Shown here piece by piece: positions 26,401 to 38,164 of a stretch of 64,000 bases of DNA. Position 1 is the stretch's first letter. Every line of letters starts with the position of its first letter. Both the position numbers and the translations under genes were made by a program. Origin of the DNA: Hippophae tibetana (lineage: Eukaryota > Streptophyta > Magnoliopsida > Rosales > Elaeagnaceae); the NCBI GenBank assembly GCA_037013495.1, contig CM072806.1, forward strand, positions 48,635,814 through 48,699,813. Direction: 5' to 3'. Below the pieces are notes generated by a model, which was not told the DNA's origin, did no database searches, and saw nothing but the letters and a program-made list of their open reading frames with translations.

Positions 26401-27700
26401 TATATAGATAAAGTAAAAGCATAAGTAAAAAATTTACCAACTTTATACTATTTAGGGCCAAATGATAATTGAAACAGATGATGTTTCACAAGAATATAAG
26501 GGAGCAGTGTTTAAAGCAAAAATATACGACAAAGATGAATATATTTGTAGATATACATCAGAATCTTTCCATGATCTAGAATTAAATTATCACAGTAATG
26601 AAAAAGAATACCTAGTGGTCAAAAAGGCTATTAAGAAATTTACAATATATGTCATAAGTTCCAGATTCATTGTTAGAACTGATAACAAGAATTTTGATTA
26701 TTTCATAAAAATTAATATAGTAAGTGATTATAAACAAGAAAGATTAGTGAGATGGAAATAGTGGTTCAACCACTATAATTTTGATGTCGAACATCTTGAT
26801 ATCAAGATCAAGATAAAGGAAAAGGAGATAAAAATCTTACAAGAATAACTCGAGTTGTTATACCTCGAGAAGTCTCTTATGAAGACAAGAAATAAATAGG
26901 AAGAACTTGATTATTGAAAATAACTCTTAGAGTCCAAAAACTCTAAAGTGGAATTTTTTCAAAAATTCAACTTAAAGAAGATAAAACTTCTAAATAAAGA
27001 ATTCAAGATGAAAAGGAAGAACCTAACAGTTCAAAAGAGAGTAACATCTTTGAAATAAGAAATCTCAATTGGGTTGATTAAATAGAAAAAGACTAATGCA
27101 GTTTATGATGGCCCAAAACTAAGAACCTATAACAACCAGGAAGAAGCCAATAAATCTATTCAATGGTTTAGTGGAGTAACTCATAAACCCTTTACCAACA
27201 GAATTGAGACTGAATGCACTTATGCCAATTACAAAATACCAAAACTAATAACTCCAGAGGAGATAATAAAGAATTACTCTACAACACTACAACAATAGTA
27301 ACACCAAGCAGGTTGACGACCCTAGGAAAAATAGTAAGGCCTCTAGTACTATTTAGATAAGTATTTATCCTAAAGGCATCAAAAACAGTAACACATTCAG
27401 GGCTATTTAAGGAAACATCCCTCATAAATTTATTAGTCATTAAAGATGAAAAGGACCAATATCAACAAATCATAATGGTTGAGCCTCTACAACTTGGAAA
27501 ACAAATCTACCCAAGAACACATAGAAGATATGAAGTTTACACTACAGAAAAAGAAATTCCCTATGGGAGGTAAATTCAATATTTTGGAAGAAGTTGATCC
27601 AATATTTTTTTACAAAGCTTTATATGCATGACTAATAAAAAACAAATATCTAGTTGAAAATTTTCAAAAAAGCAAACAAGAACTTCAGGAAGAAGATAAG
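23400..27700 (+). mobile_element. Endogenous pararetrovirus fossil (Caulimoviridae)
   Basis: Family words occur in the order expected for a caulimovirid. A coat-protein region lies at about 23510-24790, with a lysine-rich stretch and a CCHC-type knuckle resembling CRCWICNEEGHYANEC near 24690-24735. Aspartic protease sequence lies near 24980-25440 (MCVASKYMF). Reverse transcriptase lies near 25680-26160 (FLVKKEDEKR, VINFKALNKET, YFSSFDCKSEF). RNase H sequence lies near 26460-26860 (NYHSNEKEYLVV, FIVRTDNKNF). A final region near 27080-27700 resembles the viroplasmin/transactivator (VYDGPKLRTYNNQEEA). No LTRs or integrase are seen, consistent with a pararetrovirus and not a gypsy element. A movement-protein region is not recognised. 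The copy is badly decayed, with well over twenty breaks, so it is an old insertion. The genus is undetermined. Confidence 0.85.
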
Positions 27701-27774
27701 AGTAGGTGACAAGCATATTTATCTCAGATTTTTTAGTTTACTAATGGACTAGAATAAGGAGGGATGTATCAGTT

Positions 27775-29830
27775 CCTATCACTTCATCAAGCTAGGGATT
27801 TCCAACACAAATAGAAAAGCAAAAAAGATAAAAAAAACTGGCAGACGGGCGTTGGGCATGCGTGGGCACGCGGGGGACACGACGAGGAGTGTGCTAGCAC
27901 ATGCAAAAATTGGCACAACATGTGTCGGGCATGTCTCGAGCGTTTGTTGGGTGTGCACGTGCACTGCTGCGTATGGGACTCAATAGAGATGGGCAACTAC
28001 ACGCACGATTTTGGCCTTTTTGACATTTTTGGCCGTTTTGACCCATCTTGTCCAATTTTTTCATATTTTTGACTTTTCCTCATATCTTTTCTCAACATAT
28101 TTGTGATATATTTCCTCTAGTATTTTTTATTTGAATTTTTTAAAGTTATTTTTGAACAAAAATACCTGAAAAACAATAAAAATACCCATGATTCCGAAAA
28201 GAAAGATTTATATAAAAAAAATGATAAAATCATACAAATATGAATTTATTTAATTAATTAAAGTTTATCAAATCATGTTAATTTTAGTGCTTTTTAAGTA
28301 CTCATCACAACACTCAACTAACTTCTTACTAGTTCCTTAGCTAGAGAAGCGATAAAAACTAAAAATTAAACTATCCTAAATCACTTCATGGATTGACACA
28401 ATTGCATTTAGCGTATGAAATAAGTCTTTAAACCCCTAGGTTGCCCTAGTGGACAAGTTAAGTCTTGTAAGAGTTTTCAGTAATGATACCCACAAACATT
28501 AACAAAAAATGAAAATAAAATAAAACAAGAAGTTAACTAATATTTAAAATAAAGTTAAAAGACTAAAATAAAATAAATAAATGAAATACCAAAATATATC
28601 ATGCTTATAATCTCTTTTAAATTTCACAAATAAAATCTTAAGCATAGATTATTTTAACTTCTTAAACATTCATGATTTATTATAATAATTAGTTGAAAAT
28701 CATTTTTATATTTCATATAAAAATATATCAATTTAATTTCACCCAAACGTAGTGTCAGGAATCCGAATTCGCTTTGACTCTATTCCTCACAAGTCAATAC
28801 TCTCAAAAACATTGAATCCTATAGGTTCTAACACTCATACTAATTTTCATGCGAAAGAGTTGATGTATAGAAATGAACTAATATGTTCGCATATGTATAA
28901 AGAAGAAAGGCTCAAAGTGTTATTTTAATATTGATCTCATGGAAGGAATCAAATGTAAGGATTCATAAAATATTATATATTATTTTCATGCATCAATCAA
29001 ATTTATCAAATAAAAATATTAAGTAATATGTCTTTTAGAAAATGTAAGAAATGCAATGACTTTGTAGGGAATTACTTCCTATATTTTCTTTGGAATTACA
29101 CCATTTCTCACAAATGTTTAGGCTTTTTGGGTCATAGTGTATAAATTATACTATTCATTTTTCTTTTATCTCTTTTTTTCTATTTTTTTCTTTCTCTTAT
29201 ATTATTTTTTTTATAAGAGAATACATGTTTTTAGAGAGTGTACTCATGTACAAATTGTACTTTTTTTTATATGGTAAGATGAGTGGTTAATATTTGACTT
29301 TTTATTTGTATTTGTATAGGTAACCCTAGATAGTTTTTTTAATAGAAGTCATGCATGAATGAAGAAAGACATATACTATCAATTTCTACTTAAATAATTT
29401 AATCTAAGCAAATAAATATATGATACTTCATTAAGATATAAAAATCAGACATTCAATGCTAAGTCCTATAGAGATCATCTAATAATTTGAATAAATAAGA
29501 AATGTGTTTAGAGTAGAAAAAATAATATTTATCACTCAAAATAAAGGAAATTAGGCTCAAATTATATCTCACAAAGGCAATCTCCATTATTTGATTCCTA
29601 AATACCGATTTTGGATTTAATATAATTTTCACACCTTAACAAGAAATACTAGTCATGAAAAAAACTAACTAATTATCATATACTCCATGATATGTTTTCA
29701 AAAATTAATCTAATAGTATAAAAGACTTAACTATTTACTTAAATTTGATTTAAATAAATGATAAATTTTTGTGAGAATTTTTTTAAAAACTAATCATAAC
29801 ATTCTAAGGGTATTAAAAGGCATGGTAACT
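27775..29830 (-). mobile_element. Non-autonomous Athila-related element (LARD-like), 3' part, minus strand
   Basis: On the minus strand an LTR start, TGATGAGTACT, lies at 28307 and runs down to about 27775, homologous to the first 500 bp or so of the solo LTR at 4407. Upstream of it (28308 to about 29830) is a non-coding internal region that matches, in opposite orientation, about 59030-60520. No open frames of note occur. The 5' LTR and primer site are missing. The two minus-strand frames near 27779-27996 lie inside the LTR and are not credible proteins. Confidence 0.75.
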
Positions 29831-30850
29831 TTTTAAGGGTATTAAGATTTGAGCAAAACTGAGACATAATTAGTGTAACAAGAGAAGACGAATAAACATG
29901 AAGATCGTGGTGGACCTATTAAGTTAAGGTATAATAACCTTTAAGCCAATTAAAGATTTTGAATGTTTAAAAATTTACTTATATCAAATTATAATACTGA
30001 TAAATAGAAAGATGAAGATAAAAATAACACATTATTATGATAAAAAAAATTAAAAAATTATCTTTAATAATTACAAAAATTAATAATCAACATTAAATAA
30101 CTAACCCTCAATTTGATATTAGAGTCATAAAAATATTAACATAATATGGATGAAAAAATTAACACTATTAAATTTAATAACATCAATGATATTAATCATA
30201 AATTTTTTAGAAAAAATACCCCTTTAGGTCATTTCCAACATTTCTTTTACTAATATATTATCAATCTCATTTTGTTTTTATTTTAATAGGTATTAATATT
30301 ATTGTAATATAAATAATTATAAAAATAATTTATTAATGATAATTTTATTTAATGCAATGACATTAAAATATAATTGATATTAAAAATAAAATAGATATTT
30401 TATACATTTTATTACAACAAGAAAAAAAATTATACCAATTTTTATTTACCATCACTTTAAAGATCTTCATTTTTGTTCAAAATTTTATTATTTTTATTAT
30501 TTTAAAATTATATATATATATATAATATGATAGAGTTCAAAATCATGTTTTCTTATTGAAATATTAATTAACAATTTTAGTTATTATGTTGTATTATATT
30601 TTATATATTTTGAATAATATTTAATATTTTTAATTTTTTAATTTATTGATAAATATTTAAAATTATGGTACAAAATTATTAGAGAAAAAAAATATCACGA
30701 AGAGTTTTTTTAAAAAATAATAACCAATTAAGATAATTTTTAAGAATAATTTTGTTTAACATATTGAAAAATATATTTTGTGTTTTTTAGAAAAGTTTTT
30801 AAAACAAGGTTAAATAACTTATTATTTTTTTAAAATAATACCCTTATTAT
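29830..30850. other. AT-rich intergenic DNA upstream of LCB1
   Basis: This is very AT-rich sequence with no recognised element end or coding region. It would contain the LCB1 promoter if the 5' exon at about 30850 is correct. A TA-rich run lies at about 30511-30525. Confidence 0.4.
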
Positions 30851-31058
30851 TTCTGTGTCGTGTTGAGCCATGACGTGTTTCACTCTTTCCCTCGTTTTTA
30901 TCTGAATCGGAGAGAGGTGTCCATTATGAAAGAGAAGAAGAAGATTCACAATCCTTCGCCTCGATCACTGCTTCTCAATCATTCTTTGTTTTATTTGAGA
31001 CTGGTTCCCCGCTTAGGGCTTTACTATATCCACTGGGCTTCTGTCTATTTTCTCTGCG
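30850..31058 (+). other. LCB1: Likely 5' untranslated exon of LCB1
   Basis: A less AT-rich block ends at a donor-like GCG|GTATGC at 31059. A second untranslated piece would begin after TGTGCAG at 32256 and run to the ATG at 32373. Inferred from splice-like sites and base composition only. The open frame at 30860-31108 crosses the donor and has no protein signature. Confidence 0.45.
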
Positions 31059-31767
31059 GTATGCTTTTAATCCCCGTGGCTTCTATGTATATATTTCTTA
31101 ATTGTTAGGTGGGATTTGGCATCTGAAGATCAGTTTTTTGGTTAGGGTTTTGTGAATTATGTAACTCAAGCTTTATTTTCTCATTTCTCTTCAATTATTG
31201 AGTTATTCATGTTTGGTATCTTTTAAGATATTTCTTATTATCTGAATTACTTGCTCAATTTATTGCAAGTTCCGTTTTTTTTTACATGAACGTAGAAGCT
31301 GCTTTAAGCTACATTTTTAGTGAGACAAGAAGTTGGACGTAAATCTTTACCCATGAGAAATCGTTTATTTTGGTGACTCCGTTTTGAGTTTGTCAGTTGT
31401 AGATAGTTAGATTTGATTTTTGAAATTCATGATTTCACTTAGCATGCTTAGGATTTGCCCTATTTATTTGTAAATAGAATTCTAACTACGCTAAGATTCG
31501 CAGGTATAACTTGAGATGCTGTAATAGAAAAGTTGCTTAGTAAGTCAAACTTTCAGTTCTTTAAATTTTTATTGATTAAATATTAATAGTATACAATTGA
31601 TATATAATGTGCAATTGTATGAGTTATGTAACTGCCGAATAGAGTTTTAAGTGGCAAACCATTTAGTTAAAAACAGTTGATGGAGTACAATCCAAACTAT
31701 TCATTTCATAAAATTGTATAGGAATTGCTTGAATAACACTTTTTCTTACTTAAAAAGAATATTGGAA

Positions 31768-32055
31768 AAACAACATTTATAACACCTCTTAAAACTTGTA
31801 ACCATAAAAATAGCACCCCTTACATCCAACTCATATATTTTTACTATAAAATAAATCCCCAGTCCAAAAATTTCACAATAAACGCCATTCAGTTGGACTT
31901 CATTTAAGTTGAACTCCAACTAATTACACCCGTTCAATGTTGAATTCTGAACAATTGGACCTTATTTAATGTTGAAATCCAACCAATTAGCCCTCATTTA
32001 ATGTTATTAGGGTGTTATTTTCGTTGTTATAAGTTTTAGTGGTGTCATTTTATAT
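31768..32055. mobile_element. MITE-like inverted-repeat element upstream of the LCB1 start
   Basis: The left arm TTATAACACCTCTTAAAACT is mirrored by the right arm, which read in reverse complement gives AAAATGACACCACTAAAACT. The similarity extends over about 45 bp (shared TAACA, AAAATA and CACCC words). It is about 290 bp with no coding capacity. The superfamily and TSD are not resolved. Confidence 0.6.
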
Positions 32056-32372
32056 AACTTCTCAAGAATATTTATCCCCATCTAATATTTTGTAGACAGT
32101 TGATTTCTATTATTTGGAAATTGTTCTTGGTAACAGTTTAGGAAAACATGGCCAAATAGTGACATTTATCCCCATCTGGTTGTAATTCATCTATACTTGT
32201 ATTGTATGTATGTCTGCTTACTAGAAGATATTTTAACATATGCATTAGTGTGCAGGATCCTTGTTTCTAAAATCCAGCAGGAGCATCTAGACATTTCCTT
32301 AAAAGAACAAGTATCCTTGTTTGTATGTTTGGTGTTCAAAGCCTCTCTGGATACTAAGAAGTATTAAATAAA

Positions 32373-32478
32373 ATGGCATCAACTGTTTTAAAGATGGTAA
32401 ATAGTACCTTGGACTGGCTTACCTTGACTTTTGATGCTCCTTTTGCTCGAGCTGATATCTTTAATATGCATATTAGCG
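32373..32478 (+). CDS. LCB1: LCB1 coding exon 1
   Basis: It starts MASTVLKMVNSTLDWLTL, corresponding to the plant LCB1 N terminus, and ends in a split Gly codon before the donor GTAAAC at 32479. This ATG is chosen because it aligns with the family start. Confidence 0.85.
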
Positions 32479-32572
32479 GTAAACTCCTCAGTTCTAATGT
32501 GTGACAATATTCTTCTCTCTTATGTCTGATAATATTTTGATAAAAAATGTATCTTTGACTTTTTGTTTGAAG

Positions 32573-32664
32573 GACATGTATTTGTGGAAGTTCTTGTTGT
32601 GGCTATTGTGATTCTGCTTTCCCAGAAAAGTTACAAGCCTCCTAAGCGACCTTTGACGAAGAAG
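32573..32664 (+). CDS. LCB1: LCB1 coding exon 2, membrane segment
   Basis: It encodes HVFVEVLVVAIVILLSQ, a hydrophobic helix matching the N-terminal ER-membrane segment of LCB1, followed by KSYKPPKRPLTKK. The acceptor is TGAAG and the donor is GTTTGT. Confidence 0.9.
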
Positions 32665-32718
32665 GTTTGTTCTTGATCCCAGTTTCAGCCTTTTTGTACA
32701 TATTATCCTTGCCCTTCT

Positions 32719-32751
<33 letters not shown>
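32719..32751 (+). repeat. CT/CA microsatellite in intron 2
   Basis: A CT run passes directly into a CA run between LCB1 coding exons 2 and 3. Confidence 0.9.
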
Positions 32752-32916
32752 TTTATACATACAAATGCACACATATCAGTAGCTTATTGAAGTGGTGTCT
32801 TGTTGCAACCAAATTGCATTTTAAATTTGTTTCCAGAATAACATTTTTGTGGCAAATTTAGTATGGACTTTATCTTATGTTCAAGTGTGTCTTGTGGTTG
32901 TAATTTTAACCGTGCA

Positions 32917-33009
32917 GGAAATAGATGAACTTTGTGAGGAATGGGTTCCAGAGCCTCTTATTCCTCCTATCAAGGAAGAAATGCAATTGGAACCCCCGGT
33001 TTTGGAAAG
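32917..33009 (+). CDS. LCB1: LCB1 coding exon 3
   Basis: It encodes EIDELCEEWVPEPLIPP and then EPPVLE, a strongly conserved LCB1 region. The acceptor is GTGCAG. The Ser codon is split at the donor at 33010. Confidence 0.92.
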
Positions 33010-33400
33010 GTTAAATTTATCTTAACCTATTCATATATGAAGTTCCCCTTCCTCTGTTAGGAGGCCCTCACAGTGCATAGAGTGAGTTTTTTTTTTCAAA
33101 ATAAAAAAATTGTGTTCTGAATCATAATCAATTTTTTCGGGCACTGTGCATAGTGGGAGTTTCTTTACTTATAACAAATTATGTTTTTTACTCCCTCGTT
33201 GAATGTCATTTTCCTGTTTTTTGGGTTTTGCTTTCAAGATTGACGAAAGAAAATTAATGTTTTGATCTCTCTTTTGTATAACATTAGCAGGGTACTTTAA
33301 TTATGATTTTTACACAGGGCAATGATCAGTTTTCTGAATTATCATTCAAACCAGCATATATGTGTTATAAAGTCTTAATCATTTCTTGTTATTTATTCAG

Positions 33401-33494
33401 TGCTGCAGGGCCACATGCAGTAATTAATGGTAAAGAAGTTGTTAACTTTGCTTCAGAAAATTATCTTGGATTGGTAGGACACGAGAAATTACTT
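33401..33494 (+). CDS. LCB1: LCB1 coding exon 4
   Basis: It encodes [20 protein letters not shown] and then [11 protein letters not shown], the start of the aminotransferase-type domain. The acceptor is TATTCAG and the donor is GTAAGT. Confidence 0.93.
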
Positions 33495-33587
33495 GTAAGT
33501 AATAGTCTGTAAGGTGTTGAATTTTCTTTTGTTCAAGTATAACAGTGTTATGTTGAATAAAGCATTTATAGCAGTATTTTATTTCAG

Positions 33588-33660
33588 GAGTCATGTACTT
33601 TTGCAGTGGAAAAGTATGGTGTTGGTTCTTGTGGTCCCCGTGGCTTCTATGGAACAATTG
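33588..33660 (+). CDS. LCB1: LCB1 coding exon 5
   Basis: It encodes [20 protein letters not shown] and then YGTI, the glycine-rich motif of the family. The cysteine within VGSCGPRG is the position equivalent to the human SPTLC1 disease-site cysteine 133. The acceptor is TTTCAG. Confidence 0.93.
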
Positions 33661-33774
33661 GTATGATTGAAGCTTTTCAAAATGAATATCAATTCATATT
33701 CTATTTCCTTTAACAAGTGATGAACTTGCCATATAGTTACTTTATGTTATTTTTCTTTCTTTTCTTTGAAATAG

Positions 33775-33906
33775 ATGTCCACCTCGATTGTGAGACAAGA
33801 ATTGCAAAGTTTTTGGGTACTCCTGATTCAATCCTCTATTCTTACGGACTTTCTACATGTTGAGTGCAATTCCAGCTTTCTGCAAAAAAGGAGATATAAT
33901 TGTTGT
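33775..33906 (+). pseudogene. LCB1: LCB1 coding exon 6, frameshifted
   Basis: It encodes [20 protein letters not shown] and LYSYGLST, then one base is missing near 33856, giving TGT TGA. The other frame continues [16 protein letters not shown] to a donor GTGAGT at 33907. Both halves match plant LCB1, so the frame change is a defect in a real exon and not a wrong exon border. Confidence 0.88.
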
Positions 33907-35370
33907 GTGAGTATCTTCTATATTTCGTAAATTGGCTGTGTTGGGGAACTTTTCAAAAAACGTTTTGAGGCTAGTCTTAAGGTTTGCATCAACATTTTTT
34001 TCCACCTGGGCAGCCTTGAGACTAGCTTATTAGGGGACTGAAAAAATTATACACCTTTCGTTGTTGAGATTGAAGTCTTTTTTCACGCACTAATGCTATG
34101 CACTGAGGTTATTGAGGCTTATATTCTTTGTTTCGTAAGAAAAGAAAAATTGGTGGGCTTGAATGCAAAATTAAGGTAGCACTTAGACTCTTAGATAATG
34201 CCAATAGATACTTTGATCCAGGTAAGTAAAATAGAAGTTGAAAAAAATCAAAAAACTACCGACAAAGTAAAAGTAAAAAAATCCTAGTTTTTATGGTGCA
34301 ATTCATAAGCAATCCCTTTCTTCCTCTTCTTCTACTCTAGTCTTGTTCTTTTCAATTCCTTCTTCTTTTAGCAACCTTATGTTCCTTCTAGCAAGCAGTT
34401 TTCGAAAAATACAAGTAGATATATTCTTCCTTACTGATATTTCTCTTATTTTTTTTTCATTCTTTGTTTCTCCTTTTTTTCCTCTTCTTTCTTATTTGTT
34501 TTCTTTGTTTTTTCTTATTTTGCCTGCTGAGTTGCTGTTATGTTACTAAAGTTTTTCTATAAACTGTTTTCTTAATTTTTTTTAATGAACTGTTTATTTA
34601 GTTGATTACAAAATAAATAACAGAAAAAGGAAAGCAAATCTGAACAGCTTTAATCAATTGAAATTCTGTAAGATTTACATTTAAAATTGAAGAATATGAT
34701 AAAGATGATGGATTCTAAATACAAGATATCTTAGTCCAATGCTAGACGCTAGATTTTTGATGAATTTTATTAATGTTTTATTTAGTTAACTTTTTATGGA
34801 TCTTAACTTGATCATGTTTGGATATTTTAATGGTGATTGGATTGCTATATTATAAACTATGTGAGGTTGTTAGGATTATTATGATGTTATTTTGTGATAA
34901 TTTGTCTTTTTATTGTTTACTTAAAAGTTTTTTATTTTTCCGTCGTTTTAATTTGAGGCTTAAACCTCATACCATCTCAAGGCTTACACCTTGCCTTGTG
35001 GAAGGGGTACGCAATGAGGCTACAACACACATTTTAAAACATTGGGAACTTCTATAGCTAGATCCTTTGTATCACGAAATCATATATAATGTGTTTTGTT
35101 TGTGAGCATTTGAATATCTTCATCAGTTTGGATCTCATTTTTGTTTGTAGGAACTGCTCCTAATAAAAATGCAATTGATAATGAGGTTAATTTCGGATAT
35201 CATGGTTTATCTAACTTGTATTATTTGCACAGTTCCTCATTGAAACACAAACACTTTTGTTGGATAAAAATATATTGTTTCTAACTTACAGTGTTAAGCA
35301 ATGTTATGCATCACCCATTGGAACTTACTTTTACAAATCAAATTTCAATAACTTCATAATCTTTAACCTC
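33907..35370 (+). other. Intronic DNA after exon 6, expected next exon not found
   Basis: Plant LCB1 should continue with the residues ADEGVHWGIQNG. Reading all three forward frames I find no such exon here or up to 37283. The stretch contains T-rich sequence (about 34300-34560) and a small GC-richer segment near 34950-35020, with no clear element ends. Confidence 0.5.
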
Positions 35371-36960
35371 TTAGTTAGGATTTGAAATAGTTTGAGAGGA
35401 GAGGCAAAAATTGAAAGAAAGATATTCTAATTCTCCATTCATAAGAACAAAGGAGTATACTAATGTTTGTAGAGAAAATAATCAACCCAATTAAAAAACC
35501 TTTTAAAGGGTAGTAGTAGTAGTTTTCGAATTTTATCGAGTTTAAAATAATGGGAACCCGATAATCAGGGAAAGAATAAAAAAAAAGCCAAACAATCTTC
35601 AATTAATCAAAAAGTTTTCTCAAGCAATGCATCATAAATTCATAAACCACAAAGAGTTGATTTCATTGGAAAGGTTTATGGCTTTAAACACTTTGAAAGT
35701 CACCAATCCACCTAAACACCTAATTGTTAACTCCCAATTTTGTTGATCAAATTTAAGTTTCTCAGTTGCTACAAGTGCTTCCTTCAAAGCAATGGGAATC
35801 ACCCTCGTCTCTTCTTGAACTCCCACATGTTTCTCAAATGTATCTGTGGGCTCTTCTTCCACTACATGCCCAAAATCTTCATTAAAATCCATATTCTCAC
35901 AAACCCTCTTCTCTCCAACTCCTCGTCTCATTGCCCTTAAGCCAATTGCCTCCTTCATTCAAATTATTATCGATGTCATTTGACAAAGCTTTTTGGAGTT
36001 TCGTGGACGGTGAACAACGCCAATAACTTGATGCGAAATTCTGCAAGTATATGGGTCATTTACAAGTAATAAGTATTTAAAGAATGAATATCAAATTTAC
36101 GAGGATTGGTTATTTGGTTGTTGAGTATCGAAATTGGGTCTCACCGATAATATCTGAACTATCAAATATGGATAATTGATAAACTGAATTAAAATAACAA
36201 AAGTAATACATTAACAAATAATGATCCAACTAAATCTACCGAACTAAGAAAATCAAAGTGATAGGAGAGTTCTTAGGACCATGGCATCCCCCATTCATGC
36301 ATTTGCAACTAAAGTCCCCCAATTACATGCAAGCTTAGATGATTAACTACATGCACTATAAATATTCATGCACCTATGAAACTATCCCCCTCTCATGCTA
36401 TTCCAATCACATAAGATGCATTAAATTCACATGTAATAAAAGTTTCATGTGATTAGTCACATTCTCATGCTATTCCAATCAATATGTCATTTATGCTAAG
36501 AGTAATCCCTAATTTTACTTTCTCAAACTAGATTAGAGACCTCAAATAATTCAATTAGTGATCAATCAATTAAAAGCATTAAACATGGCAATAAATGTGT
36601 CATCCAAACATGTAATAGTAATTAGGAATCATGAAATTGCAATATACATTAATTGGTTCAACAATGACCCTAAAAATGAGTTTTAGTCACTAAAATACAT
36701 AATCACCATTGAACTCATAATTGAAGAGAAATTCACGAAAGCAAATACAAGGAAAATAAAGGGGAAAAAAGATACTATCAAATGCTTGAAGAATCGAAGC
36801 TCCAATCCTTCAATTTCCATGCTCCTCAATGGTTTCTCTCTAAATCCTCTTTTTCTTACTCTAAAAATGCCTAATTTGGTGAAGTGGCTGAATGGGGGAG
36901 ATTAAAGTGAGGAGGGAGGGAGATTAAAGTGGCGAATATGATTCCGCAATTTTTTGTTGA
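35370..36960 (-). mobile_element. Athila/Tat-like Ty3/gypsy fragment in LCB1 intron, minus strand
   Basis: On the minus strand an LTR-like segment (about 36960 down to 36040) ends in GCATCA and is followed by AGTTATTGGCGTTGTTC, a degraded version of the AGTTTTTGGCGCCGTTGCC junction and primer site typical of Athila/Tat elements. Further on, the frame at 35632-35958 has words (LVTFKVFKAINLSNEINS) resembling the protease-linker region of the Athila-type element at 18420-18510. It is a reduced fragment with no second LTR recognised, old and broken. It sits where one or two LCB1 exons are missing. Confidence 0.6.
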
Positions 36961-37283
36961 AGTCTGCTCTTGAAATGTGTCTTTGTTTCTTTTGTGCATC
37001 CATTTTTTTTTTGTGATGATCTGTTCTTTTACTTACATGAAGTGCTTCTCTATGTTTTTTTTGTGTGGGAGGATGGATTTCTTGGTTTTTCATATGATAC
37101 TGTTAACATGGTTCTTAGAGTTTGTCATGTAAGCATATGGGCAAAATTTCTTTCTGCGGTATTCTAATTCCAAACTATTACACTGATTGATCTTTTTTTT
37201 TTAAGAATAAAAAAGAGAGAAAAAGGGTGCCACAGGAGGAGGATAAAACTGATTGATTAGAGATTTTTTTTTTTGCTGTATAG

Positions 37284-37424
37284 AATTCTGGGCAAGTAGC
37301 TCTACTAGATGAGATAATCAGATTGAAGGAGAAATACTGCTTTCGTGTTTTATTGGATGAGAGCAACTCGTTCGGTGTGCTAGGGAGAACTGGAAGAGGT
37401 CTGACGGAATATTGTGGAATTCGG
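37284..37424 (+). CDS. LCB1: LCB1 coding exon after the gap
   Basis: It encodes [18 protein letters not shown] and then [20 protein letters not shown]. The family usually has NSGQIAPLDE and YRFRV; here Pro is Leu and Arg is Cys (YCFRV), which may reflect loss of constraint. The acceptor is CTGTATAG and the donor is at 37425. Confidence 0.92.
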
Positions 37425-37540
37425 GTACTTTTTCTTATTCACTTACACTTTAGATTTGAACTAATGGTCCGGAGTTTACCTGTTATTTACTTTGCTGTGT
37501 TCTCTTTTTTGTTCAAAGGAATTGGGCCTTGGTGTTGCAG

Positions 37541-37636
37541 GTTGAAAAAATAGACATTATTACTGCTGCAATGGGCCATGCATTAGCAACAGAAGGAGGG
37601 TTTTGCACTGGAAGTGCTAGAGTAATTGATCACCAG
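37541..37636 (+). CDS. LCB1: LCB1 coding exon with the pseudo-active-site region
   Basis: It encodes [20 protein letters not shown] and then [12 protein letters not shown]. In LCB2 the equivalent segment carries the PLP-binding lysine. LCB1 lacks it, as seen here, in line with its non-catalytic role. The acceptor is TTGCAG and the donor is GTACGA. Confidence 0.93.
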
Positions 37637-37889
37637 GTACGATAATAGTAAATCAGTAATTTAACATCGAAATTAAAATAATATAAACTATTTTCTTAGT
37701 AATGAAGTTATAACCTATTTGGACTCTTTAATTTCTTTGTATCGCCCTTCTTTCTATTCAAAATAAAGAGCATTATTGTTTGCATTTTTTTTTCTACTAA
37801 CACAAACATAAGCTGACATAGACACTCGAATTGCATGCTATATCTTTGAAAATTTTAATTTCTAATGTGTCTATGCTAATCCTTGGCAG

Positions 37890-38031
37890 CGATTAAGCAG
37901 TTCTGGATATGTCTTTTCTGCTTCTCTTCCCCCATATCTTGCTAGTGCAGCCATTACTGCTATAAATGTCTTGGAGGAAAACCCTGATCTGATCAAGAAG
38001 CTGAAGGACAACATTGCGGTACTATGGAAAG
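37890..38031 (+). CDS. LCB1: LCB1 coding exon before the 12 kb intron
   Basis: It encodes [20 protein letters not shown] and then [20 protein letters not shown]. It ends LWKG with a split codon at the donor GTTTGA (38032). Confidence 0.93.
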
Positions 38032-38164
38032 GTTTGATCTTATCTTGCCTTATTGTCTATGGGTTGAGTTCTATGTGGCTGAGGAATCACCTGAGCAGCT
38101 GCGTGAGATTTGGATTGCTTTTTTCATTTTTTTATAAGAAACAATATATTATAGAGAAAAGTGT

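Noticed and set aside
23400-27700. Ty3/gypsy element
   Set aside because: No LTRs or integrase. The coat-type knuckle, protease words and viroplasmin-like tail fit Caulimoviridae better.
27779-27996. Minus-strand open frames with Cys/His-rich translations
   Set aside because: They lie in the LTR of the gene-less element. The Cys and His come from a GC-richer stretch also seen in the LTR at 4740-4930.
30860-31108. 82-residue open frame as a small gene
   Set aside because: It crosses a likely splice donor, has no recognisable motif and sits where the LCB1 5' exon is expected.
32667-32861. Open frame after LCB1 exon 2
   Set aside because: It is intronic, created by a CT/CA microsatellite.
34343-34549. 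Hydrophobic open frame in the intron
   Set aside because: It is a T-rich low-complexity translation without a family signature.
35118-35190. Exon-like block after TTTGTAG (GTAPNKNAIDNE)
   Set aside because: It has splice-like ends but does not match the missing LCB1 residues.
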